This document shows, piece by piece, positions 37,823 through 47,453 of a stretch of 64,000 nt of DNA. Made by a program: the position numbers and the translations under genes. Below the pieces are notes generated by a model, which had not been told where the DNA came from, searched no databases, and worked only from the letters and a program-made list of their open reading frames with translations. The DNA lies in assembly GCF_002188635.1 (NCBI RefSeq), contig NZ_NINX01000015.1, positions 186,001 to 250,000 on the forward strand, in the 5' to 3' direction. Origin of the DNA: Pigmentiphaga sp. NML030171. Its GTDB lineage: Bacteria > Pseudomonadota > Gammaproteobacteria > Burkholderiales > Burkholderiaceae_B. The number at the start of each line of letters is the position of its first letter. Position 1 is the stretch's first letter.

Positions 37823-38821
37823 CTATTCCGGGAGGATGTTGGCCGCCTTCACGACCTCCCGCCACTTGGCCAATTCCGCCTTCGACAGCTCGCCCAGCGC
37901 CTGTGCGCTCATCGCGCGCGGCGTCATGCCTTGCTTGAGCAGGGTGCCGCGCACGTCGTCGTTCTCGAGCAGCCGGTTGAAGGCGCCGTTGTAGCGCGCG
38001 ACCAGTTCGCCCTTCATGCCCTTGGGGCCCCATACCGCGTACCATGCGTCCGCGTCGTAGCGAGGCAGTCCCACGGCCGCCAGCGGAGGCACCGCGGGGT
38101 AGGCAGGATCCTGCTCGCGGCGGGACGCGCCCAGGATGACCAGGCGCTTCTCCTGCTGCATGGGCACGGCGACGTGCATGGGCTGGAACATGGCCTTGAT
38201 GTGGCCGGCCAGCAGGTCGGTCGTGGCGCCGGCCGAACCCTTGTAGGGCACGTGCACCATGTTCAGCCCGAGCTGGGAGACGAGCATCTCCATGCACAGG
38301 TGGTGGAAGGTTCCCTTGCCGGGCGAACCGTAGTTGACCGTGCCGGGATGCCGCCGGACATACTCGATGAACTGGGCCAGCGTCGTCACGCCCAGCGACG
38401 GATGCACGCACAGCGCGAAGTTGGTCGACCCCAGCATGGCGATGGGCGTGAAGCTGTCGATGACGTCGAACGGCACCGAGGAATAGACCAGCGGCAGCGT
38501 GAGCGCCGTGTTCGTGCTGAACGCGATCGTATGGCCGTCGGGCGCGGCCTTGGCGACGGCGCTCAGGCCGATGATGCCGGAGGCGCCCGGCTTGTTCTCG
38601 ACCACGAAGGTGCGGCCGGTCTGCTCGGCCAGCCGGGGCGAGAACAACCGTGCGCACAGGTCGGGCGTGGTGCCCGGCGTGAAGGGCACCACCACCTGGA
38701 CGATCTTGTCCGCCAGGCCCAAGTCGTCTCCGGCGGCGACCAGGCGGCCCGGCACGAACGCGCCCGCCGCCAGCGTGGCGATGAACGCCCGGCGTCCGGA
38801 AAGGTTTGCGGAATCCTGCAT
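37823..38821 (-). CDS. Bug-family periplasmic receptor in gentisate operon
   Basis: This 332-residue receptor has a signal peptide (twin-arginine-like GRRAFIATLAAGAF, cleaved near residue 30). Bug motifs are VQVVVPFTPGTTPDLCARL, ENKPGASGIIGLSAVAKAAPDGHT and HVPYKGSAGATTDLLAGHI. It is last in a four-gene unit after the flavin monooxygenase (49-base gap), which suggests that it binds an aromatic or related carboxylate used by this pathway (inference). No membrane transport partner is present in the operon. Confidence 0.9.
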   Translation of the reverse strand: MQDSANLSGRRAFIATLAAGAFVPGRLVAAGDDLGLADKIVQVVVPFTPGTTPDLCARLFSPRLAEQTGRTFVVENKPGASGIIGLSAVAKAAPDGHTIAFSTNTALTLPLVYSSVPFDVIDSFTPIAMLGSTNFALCVHPSLGVTTLAQFIEYVRRHPGTVNYGSPGKGTFHHLCMEMLVSQLGLNMVHVPYKGSAGATTDLLAGHIKAMFQPMHVAVPMQQEKRLVILGASRREQDPAYPAVPPLAAVGLPRYDADAWYAVWGPKGMKGELVARYNGAFNRLLENDDVRGTLLKQGMTPRAMSAQALGELSKAELAKWREVVKAANILPE

Positions 38822-38870
38822 GCTTGTCTCCTCGTTCTGTGTTCGGGATCGTGGCGCCGGCAGCCGCCGG

Positions 38871-40076
38871 CTATTGGATTTCGTTGGCCCGTCGCACGCT
38901 GGCGATCATGGACGAGTTGATCAGGTACTGGCGGTGGGCGTCGGGGTTTGCCACCGTGGCGCGCAATTCGTCCAGGCGTTCGCGGCGAACCTTGGCATCG
39001 CGCTCTTCCAACAGGCGCTTGTTGCGTATAGTGATGGCCTGCACGTATTCCACGTTCACCGTCCGGCGCTGGCGATGGTAGCGGTCGAGCAGGTCGTCGG
39101 GCGCGCCGTGCAGCATGACCTCGGCCAGCTTGCCGGTCAGGTTCATCGCATCGTGTATGCCGCTGTTCAGCCCCATGCCCCCCAGCGGATTGTTCACGTG
39201 GGCGGCGTCGCCGGCCAGGAACACCCGGCGGTCGCGGAAATCCTTGGCGACCCGCTGGTGGACGCGATAGACGCTCTTGTAGGGAATGTCGTAGTCCTGG
39301 TCCGGAGACAGGAAGCCCTTGATCTTGCCCTGCACGAAATCCGGCGCCAGCACCTCGGCTTCGTCCATGCCGGGGGCGATCGGGAACGCGATACGCCAGA
39401 TCGGCGGCGGCCCGTCGTGGGGCTGGATGAAGATCGCGCTCCATTCGTCCGGATCGGCGATGTAGGCGTTGCCGGTATAGCCTTGCTGGCGCAGGTCGTA
39501 GCGCGTGGCGAACACCAGGAAACGTTCCGGCCAGGTGAAACCCTCGAACTCGGTGTCCATGGTCTTGCGCACGATGCTGCGCGCGCCGTCCGCGCCGATC
39601 AGGTAGCTGGCGCGGATCTCCTGCCGTCCATCGGGACCGGCCACCTGCACGGTGACGCCGTCGGCGTCCTGCTCATAGCCGGCGCACTGGTGCGCGAACA
39701 GCAGGCGCGCGTTGCGGTGTTCGCGCAGCGCCTCGGCCACGATGGCCGACAGCTTGTGCTGTTCCACGTGCAGGCGGAAAGGATACGGCGTCAGGTCGGC
39801 GATCATGCCCAGGTCGAACTGGGCCACCAGCCCTTCCTTGCGATCGCGTATCTGCCATTCGGGCACCCGCAGCGCCCGCGACCGCAGCGTTTCGCCTATG
39901 CCGAGCGTGTCGAGCATCTCGACCGTGGGCGGATGGAAAGTACCGGCCCGCAGGTCCTGGGGAATGTGGTCCTCGCTTTCCAGGACGACGACGTCCACGC
40001 CTTTCTGCGCGAGCGACAGGGCGGCCACCAGGCCCACGGGGCCGGCGCCGGAAATGACGACAGGATGCTGTTGCAT
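38871..40076 (-). CDS. FAD-dependent aromatic hydroxylase
   Basis: This 401-residue single-component flavoprotein monooxygenase of the PF01494 type has the FAD fingerprint GAGPVG (10-15), the LLIGADGARS-type motif (SYLIGADGARSIVRK) and GDAAHVNNPLGGMGLNSG. The pattern is closer to MhpA/PheA-like hydroxylases than to PobA. It sits between gentisate dioxygenase and the Bug receptor. The likely reaction is hydroxylation of a hydroxybenzoate, for example 3-hydroxybenzoate or salicylate, to gentisate; substrate choice is inference. Confidence 0.88.
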   Translation of the reverse strand: MQQHPVVISGAGPVGLVAALSLAQKGVDVVVLESEDHIPQDLRAGTFHPPTVEMLDTLGIGETLRSRALRVPEWQIRDRKEGLVAQFDLGMIADLTPYPFRLHVEQHKLSAIVAEALREHRNARLLFAHQCAGYEQDADGVTVQVAGPDGRQEIRASYLIGADGARSIVRKTMDTEFEGFTWPERFLVFATRYDLRQQGYTGNAYIADPDEWSAIFIQPHDGPPPIWRIAFPIAPGMDEAEVLAPDFVQGKIKGFLSPDQDYDIPYKSVYRVHQRVAKDFRDRRVFLAGDAAHVNNPLGGMGLNSGIHDAMNLTGKLAEVMLHGAPDDLLDRYHRQRRTVNVEYVQAITIRNKRLLEERDAKVRRERLDELRATVANPDAHRQYLINSSMIASVRRANEIQ

Positions 40077-40123
40077 GATTCGGTTCTACGATGACTGGAG
40101 TGATTCGGATACGGGACAGCCGG

Positions 40124-41182
40124 TCAATCCCGGCTTTCGCGCCACAAGCCCAGCAGTTCCTGCACCGGACGGTCGGAAAAGCTGAACAGGATCGAGGGTT
40201 CCCGCGCCACCAGCCGATGCGCGGTCCAACTGGGGATGACGAAGACGTCGTTGGGCTCGGCCATGAATACGCGATCGTCCAGGACGACCTCGACCCGGCC
40301 CTCGAGCACCGTGAACACCGTGCCCGACGAACATCGATAGGATGCCGTGGAGAAATCCCTGGGCAGCAACTGCGCATAGGCGCCCATGGTCGGCATGGGC
40401 GAGCCGCCGGTCAGCGGATCCACGTAGCGCAGCTTGTAGCCCAGGTGCGGATCGGGCGCGCCCGCGGCCTGCATGCCCAGCAGCGACTCGCGGGTGCGCT
40501 CGTACGGATAGCAGAACAGCGGCGAGGCGCGATTGGCCGGCGGCGTCCAATCCACCGGGGCGAGCCCGTTGCCATAGCGCAGCAGGCTGTCTCCCACCGG
40601 ACGGCGCAGCTCCTGGCGGTCCTCGGACGAGGCCTCGGCGAAGCTGGCGTCCAGCATGGCGACCAGTTGCACGTCCAGTCCGTCGAGCCAGATCATCGGG
40701 GCGTCGCTGTCGTTGCCGTGGTCATGCCAGGTCCATGACGGCGTGGTGACGAAATCGCCGCGCCGCATGATGGTCTTCTCGCCCTCGACCGACGTATAGG
40801 CGCCGCTGCCTTCCAGGATCAGGCGCATCGCGGCCTGGCTGTGCCGATGGGCGCGCGCCACTTCGCCCGGCAGGATGGCCTGCAGGCCGGCGTACAGCGA
40901 GGTCGTGATGGCCGCCTTGCCCCGCAGCCCGGGATTCTCGAGGATGAGCACGCGGCGCTCGGCTTCCTCGGCGGTGATGAGCGAGGTCGCCTCGGTCAGG
41001 TAGGGCCGCACCTTGCCGTACGACCAGTGGGCCGGCTGGCAATCGGAACGCGGCGTCCGCGTGACCAGGTTATGCAGCTGTTCCCACAGCGGCGCGAGAT
41101 TGTCGGCGCCGATGCGGGCGTAGAACGCCTCGCGTTCGGCCCGCGTTGCCGCGGCTGCCGGTTCTTGCCTGGAATCGTTCAT
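40124..41182 (-). CDS. gtdA: Gentisate 1,2-dioxygenase
   Basis: This 352-residue cytosolic bicupin Fe(II) enzyme cleaves the gentisate ring to maleylpyruvate. The iron site is in the first cupin: RAHRHSQAAMRLILEG (His pair) with WTWHDHGN supplying the third histidine. The second cupin (about 265-345) holds GTVFTVLEGRVEVVL and SWTAHRLVA. GGAGGAG precedes the ATG at 41182. It is 35 bases after the fumarylacetoacetase-family gene and 47 before the hydroxylase. No maleylpyruvate isomerase gene is found next to it. Confidence 0.92.
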   Translation of the reverse strand: MNDSRQEPAAAATRAEREAFYARIGADNLAPLWEQLHNLVTRTPRSDCQPAHWSYGKVRPYLTEATSLITAEEAERRVLILENPGLRGKAAITTSLYAGLQAILPGEVARAHRHSQAAMRLILEGSGAYTSVEGEKTIMRRGDFVTTPSWTWHDHGNDSDAPMIWLDGLDVQLVAMLDASFAEASSEDRQELRRPVGDSLLRYGNGLAPVDWTPPANRASPLFCYPYERTRESLLGMQAAGAPDPHLGYKLRYVDPLTGGSPMPTMGAYAQLLPRDFSTASYRCSSGTVFTVLEGRVEVVLDDRVFMAEPNDVFVIPSWTAHRLVAREPSILFSFSDRPVQELLGLWRESRD

Positions 41183-41217
41183 GTGTCTCCTCCGCCCTGC
41201 GGCGTCTCCGGCGGCGC

Positions 41218-42090
41218 TCAGCGCACCGCCACGTCCATCTCGCCCAGACCCTCGATGCGGGCATGCATGACGTCGCCCGGCTGCACCGTGTTCACGCCCT
41301 CGGGCGTGCCGGTCATGATGACGTCGCCCGGATACAGGGTGTAGACGTGCGAGGCCACTTCGATCAGTTCGGCGATGCCGGTGATGAGGTCGCGCGTATT
41401 GGCGCGCTGGCGGGGCTCGCCGTTGACGTCGATCGAGAAATCCAGATTGCCCGGATCGGCGATCTCGTCCGCCGTCACCAGCCAGGGGCCGAGCACGGTA
41501 TAGCTGTCCGCCGACTTGCGATAGCTGCGATCCTCGGTACCGCGCACGGTCATGTCCAGGCCGATGCAGTAGCCGGCCACGTAGCCCATGGCGTCGGCGG
41601 CCGGAATGTCCTTGCCCTGCTTGCCGATCACCACCGCGAGTTCCACCTCGTGGTCGTTGCGCCTGCCCGGGAAGGCGATGCGCACGCCCTGGCTCGCGCC
41701 CACCACCGACTGCGCCGATTTCAGGAACACGCCGAACTTGGCGACCGGGCTCTTGAAGCCTTCGTAGTGGGCGATGTGCACGTTGTTGTGGATCTGGGAA
41801 TCGGCCAGCGACTCGTCCACGTGGGCATGGTAGTTCAGCGGCGCGGCGATGACCTTGGACGGCGTGGCGACCGGGCTCAGCAGCCGGACGTCGGCCAGGC
41901 GCCGCGTGGCGGCGCCGGCCTTGGCGGCCTGGATGGCGGGAATCAGTTCGCCCAACCGTTCGATGAACAGATCGCCGGGCGGCACGGGCCAGGCCAGCGC
42001 GGGCAGTTGGTCTTTCACGGACGACACGTCGTAGACGGTGTCTCCTTCCACGAGGCCGATCCGGCCTTCGTCGTAGCGGCAAATCTTCAT
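41218..42090 (-). CDS. Fumarylacetoacetase-family hydrolase (fumaryl-/maleylpyruvate hydrolase)
   Basis: This 290-residue FAH-fold enzyme has an N-terminal cap (about 1-75). The catalytic domain contains the PLNYHAHVDES segment, the metal-binding EVELAVVIGKQG and VAGYCIGLDMTVR, and the C-terminal GDVIMTGTPEGVN. In the gentisate route such enzymes cut fumarylpyruvate to fumarate and pyruvate, or maleylpyruvate to maleate and pyruvate. It is the first gene of the operon, so the order matches the lower pathway. The start is well placed at 42090 with GGAGACC. Confidence 0.9.
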   Translation of the reverse strand: MKICRYDEGRIGLVEGDTVYDVSSVKDQLPALAWPVPPGDLFIERLGELIPAIQAAKAGAATRRLADVRLLSPVATPSKVIAAPLNYHAHVDESLADSQIHNNVHIAHYEGFKSPVAKFGVFLKSAQSVVGASQGVRIAFPGRRNDHEVELAVVIGKQGKDIPAADAMGYVAGYCIGLDMTVRGTEDRSYRKSADSYTVLGPWLVTADEIADPGNLDFSIDVNGEPRQRANTRDLITGIAELIEVASHVYTLYPGDVIMTGTPEGVNTVQPGDVMHARIEGLGEMDVAVR

Positions 42091-42129
42091 TTGGTCTCCG
42101 GTGCCGCTGGGCGGCGGCCATGAAAAATT

Positions 42130-42143
42130 TTGAGCACGTTCAA
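42130..42143. promoter_or_regulatory. Candidate operator upstream of the gentisate operon
   Basis: TTGA-N6-TCAA inverted repeat in an AT-rich patch (42123-42148) 40 bases upstream of the first gene. The 225-base gap 42091-42315 also serves the divergent lipoprotein; no regulator gene is adjacent. The site is a candidate only. Confidence 0.35.
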
Positions 42144-42315
42144 TTTTAGGGAAACCGGGGGCCGCTAGTCAAGGCGGATGGATCCGATGGATCGCACATT
42201 GCGGACGCTTGCGCATCCCCTTGTTGGGGGATGCAGCGGCACGCACCGCAACCTCATACTCCGCCTATCCACAACATGCGCGGCGGAACCGCGCGATTTC
42301 ACGGGGGAACCTGAC

Positions 42316-43317
42316 ATGAAGAAGCACATCAAGACAGCCGGCTCCGTTCTCGCCCTGGCCATCCTGGCCGCCTGTGGCGGGGGCGATGGGAGTTCGAGCG
42401 GTTCGGGAGGGAGCGGCGGCGGGGACGGAGGCGGAAGTGGCGGCGGCACGCCGGCCCCCCTGTACACCAAGCAGCAGATGGAATGGGCCGGCCATGAGAG
42501 CTTCTACACCTCGGTAGGCGTCACCCAGATCCCCGGCTTGATTGCCCAGGCGAGCCTGGGTTTCGTCCGCTATGCCGTCGAGCACGACATCACGACGGAT
42601 TCGGAAGAATGCGACGGCGACTCGCCCGGCACGGTTACCGCCACGTTCACCGATGGCAATGGCAACCACAAGATCGACAACGGCGACAAGGTCACCTTCA
42701 AGCTCGTCAACTGCCGTGGCCCGGTCGGGGATGAGCTGGTCGATGGCACGGTCACCATCACCTACAGCAACGTGACCGGCGACCTCCTGGACGGATCGGC
42801 ATCTTCCGGCGCCACCATGACCATCCCGCTGGCGGACTTCAAGCTGGACGGCAGCGAGACCCTGAACGGGACGGTCGTCATCGACTACGCACGTGACACC
42901 AAGGATACGGTGGACGACAGCGACGACACACTTTCGGTCCAGACCACAGCCGATCAACTGGACATCGGCTACTCCCAGGACGGCAAGAGCTACGCCACGC
43001 GCATCGAAGACTATTCCAGCGATTACACCTATGGGAGCGAAACCCGGCTGTACACATTCTCGGCCATCGGCTATCGCACCAGCGGAACGGACCCCCTGCT
43101 GGGCGCGTTCAACCACACCGTCAAGATGACCACGCCCCTCGTCTATTGGCGTGATCTGGGCGACGGTTCACCCGACGCGGGAGCATTCGAGACGAAAACC
43201 CCTGGTGAAACCATCACGACGACGATCGTCTTGACGGACACCGAGGATCTGGTCGAAATCAAGTCGACCTCCGGCCTTTCGTCGAAAATGGATTTCGCCG
43301 CCTTCGACGATCTCTGA
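42316..43317 (+). CDS. Cys-pair lipoprotein, paralogue B
   Basis: This 333-residue predicted lipoprotein has lipobox ILAAC (Cys20) followed by a Gly/Ser-rich flexible tether (21-45). A helical region follows, then C99 and C133 flanking an EF-hand/dockerin-like loop from D113 to D124 (DGNGNHKIDNGD). Further on are a VTGDLLDG motif, many beta-strand stretches, and a C-terminal KSTSGLSSK ending DDL. It is closest in plan to the gene at 43468, 150 bases downstream, and to 32234. A GGGGGA ribosome site precedes the ATG at 42316. The family is unknown; calcium binding is inferred from the loop. Confidence 0.87.
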   Translation: MKKHIKTAGSVLALAILAACGGGDGSSSGSGGSGGGDGGGSGGGTPAPLYTKQQMEWAGHESFYTSVGVTQIPGLIAQASLGFVRYAVEHDITTDSEECDGDSPGTVTATFTDGNGNHKIDNGDKVTFKLVNCRGPVGDELVDGTVTITYSNVTGDLLDGSASSGATMTIPLADFKLDGSETLNGTVVIDYARDTKDTVDDSDDTLSVQTTADQLDIGYSQDGKSYATRIEDYSSDYTYGSETRLYTFSAIGYRTSGTDPLLGAFNHTVKMTTPLVYWRDLGDGSPDAGAFETKTPGETITTTIVLTDTEDLVEIKSTSGLSSKMDFAAFDDL

Positions 43318-43351
43318 GCCTTCCCCGCGAGCATCCCCGCGTCTTCCGCTA

Positions 43352-43379
43352 GCGGCCCGGTTTCCTCCGGGCCGCTTTT
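43352..43379 (+). terminator. Intrinsic terminator between paralogues B and C
   Basis: GCGGCCCGG (43352-43360) pairs with CCGGGCCGC (43367-43375), six-base loop, followed by TTTT. It separates the two tandem lipoprotein genes transcriptionally. Confidence 0.85.
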
Positions 43380-43467
43380 CGTCGGAAGCAGGACTTTAGT
43401 CCAATGTGCCGCGCCATCGGCGCTGGCAAGATGCCCTCCACTATTTCCATCGGGGGCGGGGAGCGTC

Positions 43468-44433
43468 ATGAAACCGGGACTGAAGACGGCCGGCGCGCTG
43501 GCATTGACGGCACTGCTGGGCGCGTGCGGCGGGGGCGGCGGAGCCGAGAGCAAGAACGACACCCCGCCACCGATGACCCAGGGCGAACTGCGCACGTTTT
43601 CCAGCAGCGCCTACACCACGGGACTCTTCCTGCCGTATTTCGCGCTGGGCTACGTCAACGCCCTGATCACCCATGTCGGCGACGGCATGCCCGAAGGGCC
43701 GCAGCCGTGCGCGGAGGGGAAAGGCAGCCGCACCTCTGTCTACACCGATGCCGACCATGACGGGAAAATCAGCGCCGGCGACTCGTTGGCGATAGACATG
43801 ACCGATTGCGCCACGCGGGGCCTGGGCGAGGCGCTGAACGGGCAGGTCAGGATCCTGGTGCGGGAAGTCCAGGGCGATCTTGTCGACGGGTTCAACACCT
43901 CGGGCGTCTTCACGCTTGAAGCCCCTGACCTGGCGCTCTCGGCCAACGAATCGATCGCCGGCACGCTGCAAGTCCGGTTTGAACAGACCACCCACGACAT
44001 ACCCGAGGACTCGGCCACGCCCGACGACATCGAGGAGATCCTGAACGTCAGCCAGTCCGGTGGCGATTTCAAGGTCCGCTACACGGAAGATGGCAAGACC
44101 TATGGCAATGCGATCAGCGACTATGCCGCCGAATCGCACTACCTGTGCGCCACCGGGACCGAACGCTATACCGCGCTGCAATTCTCCAGCCGCGGGCAAA
44201 GCGTCAACGTCGGCGACTTCGAGCAGCGCACGAAGCTGATCGACCCGCTGGTCTTCGTCCATGCCGAAGACGGCGGCGCGCCAGGCCCGATCTCCGGCCG
44301 CTTTACCGTGGAGACCCGGGGGGAAACGATCACGACCACGTTCAGCAGCCCAGCCGCGGGCGCCAGCAACGTACTGATCGAATCTTCGTCCGGCGTGCGG
44401 TGGAGCGGCTCGTCCGACGACGGCGAGCTTTAA
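43468..44433 (+). CDS. Cys-pair lipoprotein, paralogue C
   Basis: This 321-residue predicted lipoprotein has lipobox LLGAC (Cys20), then C81 and C114 flanking the best EF-hand-like loop of the family, D94-A-D-H-D-G-K-I-S-A-G-D105. The VQGDLVDG motif follows and the C-terminus ends in ESSSGVRWSG and DGEL. A further cysteine lies at YLCATG. The pattern C-x(12)-[DN]x[DN]x[DN]GxIxxGD-x(8)-C is shared with paralogue B. Own ribosome site (GGGGAG) and an upstream terminator show that it is expressed separately. Function unknown; the protein should face the periplasm or the cell surface. Confidence 0.87.
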   Translation: MKPGLKTAGALALTALLGACGGGGGAESKNDTPPPMTQGELRTFSSSAYTTGLFLPYFALGYVNALITHVGDGMPEGPQPCAEGKGSRTSVYTDADHDGKISAGDSLAIDMTDCATRGLGEALNGQVRILVREVQGDLVDGFNTSGVFTLEAPDLALSANESIAGTLQVRFEQTTHDIPEDSATPDDIEEILNVSQSGGDFKVRYTEDGKTYGNAISDYAAESHYLCATGTERYTALQFSSRGQSVNVGDFEQRTKLIDPLVFVHAEDGGAPGPISGRFTVETRGETITTTFSSPAAGASNVLIESSSGVRWSGSSDDGEL

Positions 44434-44504
44434 GGCCTGTTCACGCTAGAAGGAGGCTCGCACAGGCCGGGAATGGACTCCTGTCTTCGATCGCTGAAAG
44501 CATC

Positions 44505-44537
44505 GGGGCCCGGCCTGCCTGGGCAGGACCGGGCCCC
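44505..44537. terminator. Long hairpin between convergent lipoprotein C and ettA
   Basis: GGGGCCCGG (44505-44513) pairs with CCGGGCCCC (44529-44537), with CCTGCC/GGCAGG extending the stem inward. No clear U-run; a bidirectional terminator is suggested by its location 20 bases from the ettA stop. Confidence 0.45.
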
Positions 44538-44557
44538 GGAACACGCCGAAGCGTCCG

Positions 44558-46231
<1,674 letters not shown>

Positions 46232-46342
46232 GGGTGGACGTACGAAAAGGAAAAAGGGCGCGGGGCCGGCTCGGCCGGCCCCGCTGTGGCGAAGCAGACA
46301 GTGTAGGCCGGTTCGCGCGGGAAAGGCGAACCGGCGGCCGCG

Positions 46343-47311
46343 CTACTCCAGCTTGATGCCGGCCTGCCGGATGATGTCGCGGTTGTTGTCGTACTCGGCG
46401 CGGATCAGGCGCGCGAACGCCGCGGCGCTGCCGCCGGTGGGCACGTTGTCGCTGCCGACCAGGCGCGCGCGCAGGTCCGGCTGCGCCAGGGCCTTGTTGA
46501 TCTCGGCGTTCAGCCGGGCCAGCACCGCCTCGGGCGTGCCCGCCGGCGCGAAGACCCCGAACACCGACATCAGGTTGGCCTTGGGAAAGCCTGCCTCGGC
46601 GAAGGTCGGCACGTCGGGCAGGAAATCGATGCGTTCCGGCGCGCCCACGGCCAGCGGCCGCAGCTTGCCGGCCTTGATGTGGCCGTTCAGCACCGGGCCC
46701 AGATTGGTGGACAGCAGCTCGAACTGGCCGCCCAGCGCATCGTTCTGCTGCTGGCCGCCGCCCTTGTAGGGAATGTGAGTGATGTCCACGCCGGCCGCGC
46801 GCTTGAACTGTTCCAGCGTGATGTGGCCGACCGTGGCCAGGCCCGAGGTGCCCCAGCGCAGCGCGCCCGGGCGGCTGCGCGCCTGCCCGACCACGTCGGC
46901 CAGGCTCTTGCCCTGGAACGCCGGCGTGCCCAGCAGCACGACCGGCGAATACATCACGCTGGCGACCGGCGCGATGTCCTTGAACGGATCGTAGTTGACC
47001 CGGCCCAGCAACGGGTTCAGCGACAGCGGGCTGATCGAGGAAAATCCGACGGTGTAGCCGTCGGGCGCAGCCTTGGCGACCGCGTCCATGCCCAGCGTGC
47101 CGCCGGCGCCGGCCCTGTTTTCGACGATGACGGTCGTGCCGAGCTGGCCGCCGAGCTTGTCGGCCAGGGCGCGCGACACGATGTCGCTGACCCCGCCGGG
47201 CGGATAGGCGACGATGATGCGCACGGGCCTGGCGGGCCAGGTCTGGGCCGAGGCGGCGGTGCCGGCCAGCGCCAGCAGGCTGGCGCACAGGGGAAGCAGG
47301 ATACGGTTCAT
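46343..47311 (-). CDS. Bug-family periplasmic receptor
   Basis: This 322-residue receptor has a signal peptide cleaved near ASA (about residue 22). Landmarks are WPARPVRIIVAYPPGGVSDI, ENRAGAGGTLGMDAVAKAAPDGYT, HIPYKGGGQQQNDALGG and FAPAGTPEAVLARLNAEINK. The ATG at 47311 gives the signal peptide; upstream in-frame residues lack this. It is divergent from the gamma-glutamyltransferase gene over 142 bases and precedes ettA by 111, so it stands alone. Ligand unknown; a role in uptake of gamma-glutamyl or dicarboxylate compounds would be speculation. Confidence 0.9.
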   Translation of the reverse strand: MNRILLPLCASLLALAGTAASAQTWPARPVRIIVAYPPGGVSDIVSRALADKLGGQLGTTVIVENRAGAGGTLGMDAVAKAAPDGYTVGFSSISPLSLNPLLGRVNYDPFKDIAPVASVMYSPVVLLGTPAFQGKSLADVVGQARSRPGALRWGTSGLATVGHITLEQFKRAAGVDITHIPYKGGGQQQNDALGGQFELLSTNLGPVLNGHIKAGKLRPLAVGAPERIDFLPDVPTFAEAGFPKANLMSVFGVFAPAGTPEAVLARLNAEINKALAQPDLRARLVGSDNVPTGGSAAAFARLIRAEYDNNRDIIRQAGIKLE

Positions 47312-47453
47312 GGTGGTGGCAAGGGAAGCGGCCGCGACGAAAGCCCCGGATGGCGCGCCGGCGCGGCCCGGCGGACGGCGTCCATTGTAGTGGAGTGCCG
47401 CGGCCCGGCCCTTGGTATGCTGTGTCCCAGGACGACTTCCCGTAAACGACGCC

